Below, in pieces: positions 34,702 to 43,597 of a DNA stretch of 64,000 nt. Made by a program: the position numbers and the translations under genes. The DNA is from Peptococcaceae bacterium 1198_IL3148 (GTDB lineage Bacteria > Bacillota > Desulfotomaculia > Desulfotomaculales > Desulfohalotomaculaceae): the NCBI GenBank assembly GCA_036763105.1, contig JBAIYS010000006.1, positions 100,546 through 164,545 of the forward strand, given 5' to 3'. Position 1 is the first letter of the stretch. Each line of letters opens with the position of its first letter. The notes below the pieces were generated by a model, which ran no database searches, was not told where the DNA came from, and was given only the letters and a program-made list of their open reading frames with translations.

Positions 34702-35769
34702 ATGGCTAATGGTAAAAAACGAAGAAAACAAAAAAAGCGTAAAAAATTAAAGACAGACCGTTCTATACCTTGTTCAAATGGTAAAGTTAAAATAATAACT
34801 GTTAACAGTTCAATTAGTGATAATTTAGCCCCGGCTATTTTGGCACCGGCATACAAAAACTTTAGATATAAACGTGTAATAAAATCAAAAAATACTACCT
34901 TTTTTCCCCCTTCCTGCATCACATCTCACAGCAGCACTCCGTATCGAGCAACTGATCAACAGCAATCGAATATCAGGTACCACCGTCCACCAGTGATTAA
35001 AACTATCGATAATTTTGACGGTGGACCCGTTAAAACAATAGGCCGGCGCAAATTCACTAGTGACAACACGGTGGTTTTACCGACCAGTTGTTTGCACGCC
35101 CACCAAGTTAAAGATGCTGCTAAAATATTTAATTGTACATACCCTAAACCGCCAGTGTTAGAAAAGGTGCCAGACATCACTACACCCACTAATTACAACC
35201 GCAATAGAAAAAGATGGGTTGCAACTGCCAGCACCCCCATTGTGCCATTGAGTTGTACCACAAAATTAATATCAGTTGTAAAAACCTTGCAGCCTCAACC
35301 ACAGAAAAAGTTATGGTATCCGCCACCGCAAGAATACAGACCCAGCCCTACCATCATCGGGCCAGAGCGCAAGGGCAAACGTCACTATAAAAGGTATGGT
35401 GACAATAATGTCATTGTTAGTAATGATTGCATCATTCAACCTAAACCAATAGGCAAAGCTCGTTCATATGACTGGCGGAATGCCTTTCCTAAACCAATTG
35501 CTCTAGAAAAGGTTGCAGAGATTCTGGGGCCAGAAATTAAAATTCGTGCTAAAAAGCGTTATCATAATGGTAATAGTTTTGTACCAGCCAGTTGCATTAT
35601 TGTGCCAGAGAATGTGTCCGATGATGAAGCCACAAAGCCAAGGGAGGAGGCAGAGGCAATGGCATTAGCAGCAGAAACGCCAACCACCGATACTGATAGT
35701 AACCTTTATCTTCTGGCAGTGGCAGTAATTGTTGCGCTGGTTATGTTTGCCATAGTGATTAGCCGTTAA
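34702..35769 (+). CDS. repetitive basic tail-anchored protein, possible spore-surface component
   Basis: A 355-residue protein unlike any family I know. It begins with a very basic stretch (GKKRRKQKKRKKLK). Five degenerate repeats of roughly 50-60 residues follow, each ending in a basic patch and a cysteine: TTFFPPSCITS, TVVLPTSCLHA, TPIVPLSCTTK, NVIVSNDCIIQ and NSFVPASCIIV, often preceded by PKPxxLEKVxxI. An acidic linker leads to a C-terminal membrane helix (LYLLAVAVIVALVMFAIVIS). GGGAG precedes the ATG. The divergent operon and the SigE-like box suggest a spore-associated surface or membrane protein. Confidence 0.7.
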   Translation: MANGKKRRKQKKRKKLKTDRSIPCSNGKVKIITVNSSISDNLAPAILAPAYKNFRYKRVIKSKNTTFFPPSCITSHSSTPYRATDQQQSNIRYHRPPVIKTIDNFDGGPVKTIGRRKFTSDNTVVLPTSCLHAHQVKDAAKIFNCTYPKPPVLEKVPDITTPTNYNRNRKRWVATASTPIVPLSCTTKLISVVKTLQPQPQKKLWYPPPQEYRPSPTIIGPERKGKRHYKRYGDNNVIVSNDCIIQPKPIGKARSYDWRNAFPKPIALEKVAEILGPEIKIRAKKRYHNGNSFVPASCIIVPENVSDDEATKPREEAEAMALAAETPTTDTDSNLYLLAVAVIVALVMFAIVISR

Positions 35770-35784
35770 AAACAAAAAAGTCTG

Positions 35785-35999
35785 GTGTCTTCTAAGTAAC
35801 CTTTGTTCGTTCTCAACCGGTGGCGCACGTCCTATGCGCCACCATTTTCGTTATTAAAAATCGAGTAGGAGGGAGTGATTAACTCCCGTCCTCTTACACC
35901 ACCGTACGTACCGTTCGGGACTTTCATCCTATAGATAACGTCCATGCCGGGCGCACATACGTAAAGGGGCTGTTGCAAAGTTTTGCAACAGCCCCTTTT
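35785..35999. repeat. dispersed composite element, copy 4, fragmented, with intron remnant
   Basis: GGCGCACGTCCTATGCGCC (35822-35840) is the repeat core, TTCGTTATTAA follows, and the terminal hairpin lies at 35963-35999 with perfect arms AAAGGGGCTGTTGCAAA / TTTGCAACAGCCCCTTT. Between them lies a group II intron remnant. Nothing else is seen between 35770 and 36028. Confidence 0.75.
35860..35956 (-). mobile_element. internally deleted group II intron remnant (about 97 bases)
   Basis: On the minus strand GTGCGCCCGGCATGGACG and GGATGAAAGTCCCGAA resemble the 5' end of bacterial group II introns. These are joined to ACGTACGGTGGTGT, the 3' arm of domain V, then to a domain VI-like hairpin (GGGAG / CTCCC) ending CCTACTCGAT. 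Domains II-IV, the rest of domain I and the reverse transcriptase are missing. It begins a few bases after the hairpin of the repeat element, a position like that used by introns inserting behind terminators. Confidence 0.65.
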
Positions 36000-36028
36000 G
36001 TATACCAGTTGTAAGCGCCGACAGAAGT

Positions 36029-36688
36029 CTAGCTCCCACTCTGTTTTTCTTCAGAAATAATTTCAATCACTAATAATATACCCTCAGATATTTTGATGCG
36101 GGCTTGATTAGAGGTTAGCTGATTACTGACACCAAAGGGATTACCCACCGCAAAGGTACCGTTATGTAGTTCCCATTTTAACCCTTGGGTGTATACTCCC
36201 TTTACCTTTTCTGTTAGAGGTATTAAAGATACTATCTGACCAGGCACTCCATTTATTTCTGTGGCCAATTGGGGTGTAACCAAATAAAGGCGGTGATGTT
36301 CATCTACTATTTTTACCTGGGTTGCCAATTGGGCGGCTTTAATAAGCAAATGAATATTTGCCAGGGTATGATCTAATCTACCTCCGGTGGCCCCTAACAA
36401 TATCATTTCTTTAAACCCCAGTTTTATCCCCTGCCTAATGGCCAGTTCGGTATCCACCTCATCCTTTTCACTGGGATAACGAATTATTTCAATATCCTTA
36501 TTCTTAAAATAATCTAATATTGCCGGATTTAAAGAATCCATATCCCCAATGATGACATCAGGAATAACTTTCATTCTGTAAGCATGCCTGGCACCGCCAT
36601 CGGCACAGATAATATAATCAGCCTGTAATGTTACTTTCTTTAGTTCTTGATAATTATTAATTTCTCCACCTGCAAGTATTACTAGCAC
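36029..36688 (-). CDS. thiN: thiamine pyrophosphokinase
   Basis: It converts thiamine and ATP to thiamine diphosphate. The 219 residues carry the family motifs YIICADGGARHAYRM, PDVIIGDMDSL, KDEVDTELAI and LLGATGGRLDHTLANI. GTG is the start, with AAGGTG upstream. It stands alone; the kor operon elsewhere in the window encodes a thiamine diphosphate enzyme. Confidence 0.93.
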   Translation of the reverse strand: MLVILAGGEINNYQELKKVTLQADYIICADGGARHAYRMKVIPDVIIGDMDSLNPAILDYFKNKDIEIIRYPSEKDEVDTELAIRQGIKLGFKEMILLGATGGRLDHTLANIHLLIKAAQLATQVKIVDEHHRLYLVTPQLATEINGVPGQIVSLIPLTEKVKGVYTQGLKWELHNGTFAVGNPFGVSNQLTSNQARIKISEGILLVIEIISEEKQSGS

Positions 36689-36809
36689 AACTATTCACCT
36701 TCTCAAAGGAATTTAGCTTATCAAACATTATATTACCATGTTTTTGCTTTCCATAATGAGGTTGTTATAAATATTAAAATTTATTGAGAAGGTGTTAACG
36801 GTAGTTTGC

Positions 36810-37118
36810 TTATGCTCTCAACTCTTCATCATTAATGGTTCTGGCAATTTTTCCACCCTTAATGGCGTCCTCGTACTCAATCTCATCGGCAAATTTTTCA
36901 CCTATTAGGCTTTCCACCTCCACTCCACAAACATCAGCAATGAAGTTGATGGCGTCCCAATCGGGATAAAACTCTCCCCGCTCTAATCTTTTTACCCATT
37001 TTGTAGTTTCTCCTATTTTAATGGCCAAGTCTTTGCTGGTAAATTCCATACCACTTTTCTTGGAACGGTATCTTCTTGCATTTTTTACATTATTGCCAAG
37101 TTCTTTTGTACTATACAT
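36810..37118 (-). CDS. Xre-family helix-turn-helix regulator
   Basis: A 102-residue DNA-binding protein. The helix-turn-helix is in SKDLAIKIGETTKWVKRLER, preceded by a basic start (NNVKNARRYRSKKSG), and the rest is a short acidic tail. GGAGGG precedes the ATG. It diverges from murI. The target is unknown. Confidence 0.8.
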   Translation of the reverse strand: MYSTKELGNNVKNARRYRSKKSGMEFTSKDLAIKIGETTKWVKRLERGEFYPDWDAINFIADVCGVEVESLIGEKFADEIEYEDAIKGGKIARTINDEELRA

Positions 37119-37202
37119 TTTCTTGCCCTCCTTCCACTTATATTATTTTCAATATATTGACGCTCAATGTCTGGTATCTTTTGATAGATAGAACTGCGAA
37201 AG

Positions 37203-37231
37203 TTGCTACTTAAAGATTTGATGGGTATAAT
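37203..37231 (+). promoter_or_regulatory. sigma-A promoter of murI
   Basis: TTGCTA and TATAAT with a 17-base spacer lie about 28 bases upstream of the murI start. Confidence 0.75.
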
Positions 37232-37258
37232 ATTAATATCTGGAATGAGGTGTTATAA

Positions 37259-38083
37259 ATGGCAGCTAATTCACCAATTGGTATTTTCGATTCTGGCGTT
37301 GGCGGTTTATCAATAGCCAAGGAGATTCGAAAACTGTTGCCCCATGAAGACTTGTTATACTTTGCTGATTCAGCCTATTGTCCCTATGGTGAAAAGTTAC
37401 CAACCATAATTAAGGACAGGGTATTTGCAATCTGCGATTTTTTAATTTCTAAAGGTGCTAAAATGTTGGTGGTGGCCTGTAATACCGCCTCTATTGTTTC
37501 GCTGGACGACATCCGTAGTTATTATAAAATACCAGTCATTGGTGTTGAGCCGGCGGTTAAACCAGCGGTGGCAGCCACAAAGACAGGCACCATTGGTGTA
37601 TTGGCAACCGGTGTAACTCTATCGGGAGATCGCTTTTCTTCTTTGGTAAAACGCTATGGTGATCAAGCCACTGTGGTAACCCAACCCTGCCCTGGTCTGG
37701 TGGAGTTGGTTGAAAAGGGGCAAACAATTGGCCCAGAAACCGAAGCGATGCTCACCAACTATTTGCAGCCACTTTTAAACAATAATGCAGACACCATAGT
37801 GTTGGGGTGCACCCATTACCCATTTCTGCGTCCATTAATTCATAAACTGGTGGGGAATGATATTACCGTTATTGACACCGGCGAAGCGGTGGCCCGGCAA
37901 ACTAAAAGAATGCTGGTGAACAATGATTTACAAAATGATCAAACCAATGACGGTCAGGAAACGATATTTACCAGTGGCAATGTAGAATCTGTTCAACCAG
38001 TTGTGCGGCTATTATGGAACAAGCCCTCATTAGAGGTGAAATACATAGAAACTGGAGGAGTTGCCAATGCGGTTAATAGATAG
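37259..38083 (+). CDS. murI: glutamate racemase
   Basis: It makes D-glutamate for peptidoglycan. The 274-residue enzyme has the aspartate of IGIFDSGVGGLS, the first catalytic cysteine in VVACNTASIV and the second in VLGCTHYPFL. GAGGTG precedes the ATG and a good promoter lies upstream. The 3' end overlaps the hydrolase gene by 17 bases. Confidence 0.95.
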   Translation: MAANSPIGIFDSGVGGLSIAKEIRKLLPHEDLLYFADSAYCPYGEKLPTIIKDRVFAICDFLISKGAKMLVVACNTASIVSLDDIRSYYKIPVIGVEPAVKPAVAATKTGTIGVLATGVTLSGDRFSSLVKRYGDQATVVTQPCPGLVELVEKGQTIGPETEAMLTNYLQPLLNNNADTIVLGCTHYPFLRPLIHKLVGNDITVIDTGEAVARQTKRMLVNNDLQNDQTNDGQETIFTSGNVESVQPVVRLLWNKPSLEVKYIETGGVANAVNR

Positions 38084-38828
38084 TCACATTCATGTTACTA
38101 CTTTGCCCTATGAAGGACTACAAGCAATGGCTGAAGGTGGTATTAAAAAGGCCATCAGCTGTGCAGTGGTAGCGGGAGCGCAGCATGCCGAAAGTTATTT
38201 TGACCATTTTAGACAAAACTATAATTTTTACCGTAACCTTTGGCAAAAAGCAGGCGTTGATTTGTATACCGCCATTGCAGTACACCCGGCTGGTATTCCT
38301 AAAGATTGGATAAGGGTAATTGACAAAATGCCCGAGTTCCTAGAAGAGCCATCGGTGGTGGCCGTTGGTGAAATCGGTATGAATAACTTCACCCAGCTAG
38401 AAAAGGACGTGTTTAAGGCTCAATTGGAAGTGGCCAAAGCCCACAATAAACCATGCATTGTACATACCCCCTTCCAAGACCGTGAAAAAATGGTGGACTT
38501 GTACTTTGAAATGGCGCAACAGGTAGGTATACCGGCTAACCTTTTAATTGTTGATCATGCTATGTTAGATATCATGGATCAAATTAATGATTTTGGTGCC
38601 ATCCCGGGAATAACCATTCGCAAACAGCATGTTACACCAGAGGCACTGTATGAAAACTTAGACCAGTACGCCCACGGAATGCTCAACTCTGATTACAGTA
38701 ATTTTTTTGAAAATGATGCCACAGGAGTAATTAAAGCGGTAAAATACCTCCAAGAGAAGAATGTAGATAACAAAATCATCGAAAATCTTGCCTATAACAA
38801 AGCAGCGGCGGTCTTTGGTATCCAATAA
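38067..38828 (+). CDS. TatD-related metal-dependent hydrolase
   Basis: A 253-residue TIM-barrel amidohydrolase-like protein. The metal sites appear as IDSHIHVT at the start, AVHPAG, VAVGEIGMN and the later PCIVHTPF. It differs from typical TatD nucleases by lacking the RGxDLD-type C-terminus, so the substrate is open. ATG at 38067 has GGAGG six bases upstream within murI. A hairpin terminator follows the stop. Confidence 0.8.
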   Translation: MRLIDSHIHVTTLPYEGLQAMAEGGIKKAISCAVVAGAQHAESYFDHFRQNYNFYRNLWQKAGVDLYTAIAVHPAGIPKDWIRVIDKMPEFLEEPSVVAVGEIGMNNFTQLEKDVFKAQLEVAKAHNKPCIVHTPFQDREKMVDLYFEMAQQVGIPANLLIVDHAMLDIMDQINDFGAIPGITIRKQHVTPEALYENLDQYAHGMLNSDYSNFFENDATGVIKAVKYLQEKNVDNKIIENLAYNKAAAVFGIQ

Positions 38829-38831
38829 CTA

Positions 38832-38868
38832 AAAAGGGGTTGTTGCAAAGTTTTGCAACAACCCCTTT
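38832..38868. repeat. solo hairpin of the dispersed element, acting as terminator
   Basis: AAAAGGGGTTGTTGCAAAG pairs with the opposite arm TTTTGCAACAACCCCTTT. It sits exactly between two converging genes and overlaps the stop codon of the FtsA-like gene. Confidence 0.85.
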
Positions 38869-40708
38869 ATTCATTAACTATTTTGGTATCTTGCCAATAT
38901 ACTTCAATTACATCTCCTTGGTTAAGGGGTTGTGTGTACTCCACCGGTTCACCGTTACACTTTAAAGTAACCACCCCTTGACCACCGGTTAAATTAAAAT
39001 CTACGAAATTGAATATGTCCACAAATACCGGCTCCTTAACGTCTACTAATGTGATCTTTTCACCATTAAAAACAACTGTTATCCATTGCTCTTTACCGGT
39101 GTTATTAATTAATATTTGTTGATCTTGGTTTACAATTTTTATTTCATCGCCACAATTAATAACATAATCCGGTTCTGCATGCAAGCCGTTAACGGTAACA
39201 TTACATTGATTCATCTTACAGCCGCGGCTACTTAACAACTCTGCCAATGTTAACCTGGCATCTTTCCCCGGTATCGCGCTGGTAATATCAATAACATCCC
39301 CATTCTTTATTATTGTCTGCATGGTGGCCGGTTGTTCATTTACTATAATTTGCGCCGGTTGGCCCAGCTCGCCGTAAAGGGTTTTGGACTGGCCATTTAA
39401 TTTAAAGGTTAAATCTTTGCCATTGTGCACAATTAAATTTCTGGGATTATAAGAAATTAGGCCCAAGGCGTGGGCCACCGTTAAGTCCTTGGCATTCAAC
39501 AAACTGTAATCTTTATTATTAATGGTGATGGAAATAAAATCATAACCAATCTTCTTAAAGGCGATATTGGCTATTCCCAAAACAGTTACTCCATCAGGGC
39601 CACTAATGGGATCTTTTTTTATTTTCACCACATTGTTTAACATGTCTCGGCCCCTTACCGCCACCCGTACCGGAGGTAGTTGCAAGCGTTCAGCTAACAT
39701 TTCATTAAGTTTAGGTATTTGAGAACCTCCACCGATACAAAAAACTGTTTTTGGTGATTTATTTCCATTTAAGCTGATGATCTCCCGGGCAATTTTATCA
39801 ATTAATTGACTGAGTATCGGATCTATCATATCTATAATACTTTGGGAAGAAACGGTAGTTTCAATTCCCAGGATATCTGTATAAGTAATTTTCTTTTTGG
39901 TTAGCTGCCTTTTAATGTTTTCAGCGGTGTTAAAGTCTACCAAACAGGCATCCACAATGGCCTCGGTAATTTCATCCCCTGCCACTGGCACCATCCCATA
40001 GGCAGTAATGCTGCCGTCACTGGTGATGGCAATGTCCGATGTTCCTGCACCAATATCAACTAAAGCCAAATTTAACATTCTTATCTCTTCGGGAATGACA
40101 ATATCTATGGCTGCAATTGGTTCCAAAGTAAGGTTAATCGGTTCTAGCTCTGCCCGATGCAACACAGCATATAGACTGTTTATCACCGAATCAGGTAAAA
40201 AAGTAGCCAACACTTCAATACCGATATTTTTCCCGCGATGTCCAATTAAGTTGCTGATTGGGAAATTGTTCAAATAATAGCATACCACTGAATAGCCCAC
40301 ACAATAAAAATTGTCCGCACCACTAAGTTCTGCCATCAACTGCTGATGAGCAGTCTGTAGCGCAGTCATTTCTAAACCATGAATATGGGTGCTATCCACC
40401 TCGATATTTTCGTCTATATCCATGCCCACCTGACAGCGTTTTGTTTTTAACGAACGTCCGGCAGCGGCAATGGCCACTTTATCTAACTTGCATTTCAGTT
40501 TCTTTTCTAATTTTAATTTAACCTCAGATACCCCGCTGGCCACTTTAGGAATATCATGGATTTGTCCATCATACATAGACCGACATTCATGTTCTAACAT
40601 ACATTGAGCTTTAATTTTTAATTTATCGCCATCTATTTGCTCTGCCACAACCCCAATGATGCTACGGGTACCCACATCTAAAGCAAAAATCAAGTTATTA
40701 CTGCCCAT
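38867..40708 (-). CDS. FtsA/PilM-like actin-fold protein with long C-terminal extension
   Basis: A 613-residue protein. Residues 1-380 follow the FtsA pattern: ALDVGTRSIIGVVAEQ (phosphate 1), ALVDIGAGTSDIAITSDGSI (phosphate 2) and FCIGGGSQIPKLNEML. The remaining 230 residues are beta-rich repeats that look like small beta-grasp or SLBB-type modules (LVEPDYVINCGDEIKI-like segments ending in I/V pairs) and are absent from normal FtsA. No C-terminal amphipathic membrane helix is evident. The ATG at 40708 is preferred over the GTG at 40723. It is not beside ftsZ, so a second, specialised actin-like protein is likely. Confidence 0.78.
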   Translation of the reverse strand: MGSNNLIFALDVGTRSIIGVVAEQIDGDKLKIKAQCMLEHECRSMYDGQIHDIPKVASGVSEVKLKLEKKLKCKLDKVAIAAAGRSLKTKRCQVGMDIDENIEVDSTHIHGLEMTALQTAHQQLMAELSGADNFYCVGYSVVCYYLNNFPISNLIGHRGKNIGIEVLATFLPDSVINSLYAVLHRAELEPINLTLEPIAAIDIVIPEEIRMLNLALVDIGAGTSDIAITSDGSITAYGMVPVAGDEITEAIVDACLVDFNTAENIKRQLTKKKITYTDILGIETTVSSQSIIDMIDPILSQLIDKIAREIISLNGNKSPKTVFCIGGGSQIPKLNEMLAERLQLPPVRVAVRGRDMLNNVVKIKKDPISGPDGVTVLGIANIAFKKIGYDFISITINNKDYSLLNAKDLTVAHALGLISYNPRNLIVHNGKDLTFKLNGQSKTLYGELGQPAQIIVNEQPATMQTIIKNGDVIDITSAIPGKDARLTLAELLSSRGCKMNQCNVTVNGLHAEPDYVINCGDEIKIVNQDQQILINNTGKEQWITVVFNGEKITLVDVKEPVFVDIFNFVDFNLTGGQGVVTLKCNGEPVEYTQPLNQGDVIEVYWQDTKIVNE

Positions 40709-40848
40709 TCCAACACTTCCCACGAATATACATTTCTGTTATTTTGTTTCGACATACTGCGTTTTTTCCCTTTTTTTATACAAACTATTATCAAAGATTG
40801 AATTGAATTAACTGCTAAATTTTTTTGCAATTGCCAACTAATCTGCTA

Positions 40849-40877
40849 TTGACTTCAGCTCTTTAGTTAGTTAAACT
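40849..40877 (+). promoter_or_regulatory. sigma-A promoter of the amino-acid ABC operon
   Basis: TTGACT and TAAACT with 17-base spacing, about 45 bases upstream of the ATG at 40923. Confidence 0.6.
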
Positions 40878-40922
40878 GTTAGAGAAATGATTGTTAAATG
40901 GAATTTAAAAGGGGATGGAAAG

Positions 40923-41771
40923 ATGAGTAGAACTAAGTACTTAGTACTAACGCTGCTGGTAATTGGTTTGGCACTATTTGCAGTTGGTTGTGGGGGCGGC
41001 GAAAAACCAGCAACCAATGAACAAGCAGCCACAGAAAAAACCACTTGGGAACAAATTCAAGAAAAGGGTGTTATGGTTGTAGGCTTGGATGATACCTTCA
41101 GACCGATGGGTTTCCGGGATGAAAACAATGAACTGGTTGGTTTTGATATTGACATGGGTAAAGAATTGGAAAAACGTTTAGGTATTAAAATTGAATGGAT
41201 GCCCACCGAGTGGGAAGGCGTTACCGGTTCTTTAAATGCTAAAAAATTTGATGCCATTATCAATGGCATGAGCATCACCGAAGATCGGAAAAAGGCAATT
41301 GCTTTCTCTATACCCTATGTAAACGCCAGCATCGGTATGGCTGTGACCAAGGATAACGAAGAAATTAAAACCGCTGCCGATTTAGAAGGCAAAGTTATTG
41401 CCACTCAATCGGGTAGTTCAGGATACGAAGCTTGTAAAAAACTTGTTGAAGATGGTATACTGGCAGAGGAAAATGTCAAAATGTATGCTCAATACCCAGA
41501 AGCTTTTCAGGACTTAGAAATTGGTCGGGTAGAGGCCATTGTTGTTGACGTAACTACCGCCGAAGATTATGTTAGTAAAAAGCCTGATAACTACAAAATA
41601 GTTGAAGAGCCTTTGGTTGCAGACCTTTATGCCATTGGTTTGCGCAAAGACGATACTGATTTAAAAGAAGTACTGGACAATACATTAAGAGAAATGATGG
41701 CCGACGGAACCTTGGCAGAAATATCTAAAAAGTGGTTTGACGGCAAAGACATGATAGCACAACCGGAATAA
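40923..41771 (+). CDS. amino-acid ABC transporter, substrate-binding lipoprotein
   Basis: A polar amino-acid binding protein (PF00497 type), 282 residues. A lipoprotein signal ends in LFAVGCGGGE, so it is anchored outside the membrane. GLDDTFRPMGFRDENNELVG and FDIDMGKELEKRLGI are the family start. The ATG at 40923 has GGGGATGG upstream; the longer frame from 40887 is not needed. It opens a three-gene operon. The ligand is not determined. Confidence 0.92.
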   Translation: MSRTKYLVLTLLVIGLALFAVGCGGGEKPATNEQAATEKTTWEQIQEKGVMVVGLDDTFRPMGFRDENNELVGFDIDMGKELEKRLGIKIEWMPTEWEGVTGSLNAKKFDAIINGMSITEDRKKAIAFSIPYVNASIGMAVTKDNEEIKTAADLEGKVIATQSGSSGYEACKKLVEDGILAEENVKMYAQYPEAFQDLEIGRVEAIVVDVTTAEDYVSKKPDNYKIVEEPLVADLYAIGLRKDDTDLKEVLDNTLREMMADGTLAEISKKWFDGKDMIAQPE

Positions 41772-41777
41772 TTATGG

Positions 41778-41798
41778 GGCGCGAATTTTTCGCGCCCT
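41778..41798 (+). promoter_or_regulatory. hairpin between binding-protein and permease genes
   Basis: GGGCGCGAA and TTCGCGCCC form a nine-base-pair stem with little T run. It probably stabilises the upstream message or reduces read-through, giving excess binding protein. Confidence 0.55.
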
Positions 41799-41835
41799 AA
41801 TAAGCTTTATACTAATGGATGGGGTGTAAAAAACG

Positions 41836-42510
41836 ATGACATTTGGCCCAATTGATATTGAATTCTTATTAACAATCGTACCACTTTTAATTAAACAAGG
41901 AGCAGTTATTACTTTAGAACTGACGTTAGCAGCAATATTTTTTGGAACAATAATTGGATTGTTTATCGCTCTGCTAAAAATATCACGCTTTAAACCACTG
42001 GCAATGATTGGTGCCCTTTACACCTGGGTTATCCGCGGCATTCCCCTGTTGGTACAGCTATATATATTATATTTCGGGTTACCGAGCATTGGCATTGAGC
42101 TCAGCGCCAAAACCGCAGCTATTACGGGTTTAAGCATTTGTGGTGGCGCCTACATCGCTGAAATTATTCGGGCCGGTATTCAATCAATTGACAAAGGTCA
42201 AATGGAAGCCGCACTGTCATTAGGTATGTCCTATGGTCAAGCGATGCGGCGGGTGATTTTACCCCAGACCTATCGTCGCTTACTCCCCCCCATGAGCAAC
42301 GAGTTTATTGCTTTAATGAAGGACACCTCATTGGTTTCAGTTATTTCGATGGTGGAATTACTGCGCACAGGGCAGCTGCTGAATACCACTTATTTTAGGT
42401 CAATGGAAATTTACATCACTGTGGGTTTAATCTATCTAGCTATGACAACCATCTTTATTTATATATTTAATAGTCTGGAAAAACGTTTGTCTGTTTCCGA
42501 TGGTAATTAA
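41836..42510 (+). CDS. amino-acid ABC transporter, permease
   Basis: A 224-residue membrane protein of the HisM/GlnP type. It has about five helices and the EAA loop (QMEAALSLGMSYGQAMRRVI LP region) that docks the ATPase. GGGGTG precedes the ATG. It follows the binding-protein gene after a hairpin. Confidence 0.93.
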   Translation: MTFGPIDIEFLLTIVPLLIKQGAVITLELTLAAIFFGTIIGLFIALLKISRFKPLAMIGALYTWVIRGIPLLVQLYILYFGLPSIGIELSAKTAAITGLSICGGAYIAEIIRAGIQSIDKGQMEAALSLGMSYGQAMRRVILPQTYRRLLPPMSNEFIALMKDTSLVSVISMVELLRTGQLLNTTYFRSMEIYITVGLIYLAMTTIFIYIFNSLEKRLSVSDGN

Positions 42511-42525
42511 TGGGGTGAATTGGTA

Positions 42526-43281
42526 ATGATAGTAGCAGAAAACATATATAAAAGCTTTGGTAAACTACAGGTCTTAAAGGATGTTAGCCTCACTGTTAAC
42601 AAAGGTGAAGTGGTGGTAATAATTGGCCCCAGTGGTTCGGGCAAAAGTACTTTTTTACGTTGCCTTAACTATTTAGAAACGATAGACAGCGGTTATATTA
42701 CTATAGAAGGACAGCCGGTGGGAAAGGTTAAGCTGGCCGATGGGCGCATTGTGGATGACAGCAGAAAAAATATTTATCGCTTGCGCAGTCAAATTGGCAT
42801 GGTATTTCAGCGATTTAATCTTTTCCCCCATCAGACAGTGCTACAGAATGTTATTGAAGGGCCTATGACTGTTTTTAAAACCCCGCTAAAGGAAGCCAGC
42901 GCCAGGGCGGAAGAGTTGTTAGCCAAGGTGGGCCTAGCGGATAAAACTAAATGTTATCCTGCCCAACTTTCCGGCGGTCAACAACAGCGTGTGGCCATTG
43001 CTAGGGCACTGGCCATGCAACCTAAGGCAATGCTGTTTGATGAACCCACCAGCGCACTGGACCCGGAACTGGTGGGCGAGGTATTGGCGGTAATTAAAGA
43101 CTTAGCCCGGGATGGCATGACAATGGTGGTGGTAACCCATGAAATGAGCTTTGCTCGCGAAGTGGCTGATCGGGTAATCTTTATGGATGATGGCCGAATC
43201 GTGGAAGAGGCTACGCCCCAAGAGATTTTTACCAACCCACGTAATCCGCGAACCAGAGAATTTTTGAGCAAAATACTTTAA
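42526..43281 (+). CDS. amino-acid ABC transporter, ATP-binding protein
   Basis: A 251-residue ATPase with Walker [16 protein letters not shown], signature [15 protein letters not shown] and Walker [20 protein letters not shown] carries the switch histidine. ATG at 42526 with GGGGTG eight bases upstream is preferred to the TTG at 42520. It ends the operon. Confidence 0.94.
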   Translation: MIVAENIYKSFGKLQVLKDVSLTVNKGEVVVIIGPSGSGKSTFLRCLNYLETIDSGYITIEGQPVGKVKLADGRIVDDSRKNIYRLRSQIGMVFQRFNLFPHQTVLQNVIEGPMTVFKTPLKEASARAEELLAKVGLADKTKCYPAQLSGGQQQRVAIARALAMQPKAMLFDEPTSALDPELVGEVLAVIKDLARDGMTMVVVTHEMSFAREVADRVIFMDDGRIVEEATPQEIFTNPRNPRTREFLSKIL

Positions 43282-43314
43282 CCAGAGGCTTTGGTTCCTC
43301 TGGTTTATTTTTTG
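43281..43314 (+). terminator. terminator of the amino-acid ABC operon
   Basis: ACCAGAGG and CCTCTGGT with an eight-base loop overlap the stop codon and are followed by TTATTTTTT. Confidence 0.85.
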
Positions 43315-43348
43315 CGTTAGTGCGTATAATGCTGGTGGCTTTTGCCTG

Positions 43349-43530
43349 GTTTTATGTATATTTTTTGGGTTGAGATATGGGTTACGGTAAAACCCTGCCC
43401 CTGTTGCACCGCTCACTTAGGGATAGTTTCGCAGACCGAACTAACGCTCATCCAGCCAGCTCCGGCAGGGTTTTTAATTAACCTTTATTTTGGAAGCAAG
43501 GGCAAAAACCACCTGGATAAAGGGTTTTAG
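43349..43530. repeat. dispersed composite element, copy 5 (degenerate)
   Basis: The segment GTTGCACCGCTCACTTAGGG through CAGCTCCGGCAGGGTTTTT matches the longer central module of copy 2 in part, and GGCAAAAACCACCTGGAT matches the conserved flanking stretch. The terminal hairpin is missing. The rest of the 43282-43597 gap shows nothing else. Confidence 0.6.
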
Positions 43531-43597
43531 AAAACCAAACTTTAGAACACGTATTATGTAAACTAACAAAGGAATCCCAGCGAACGGCACAAAATCA

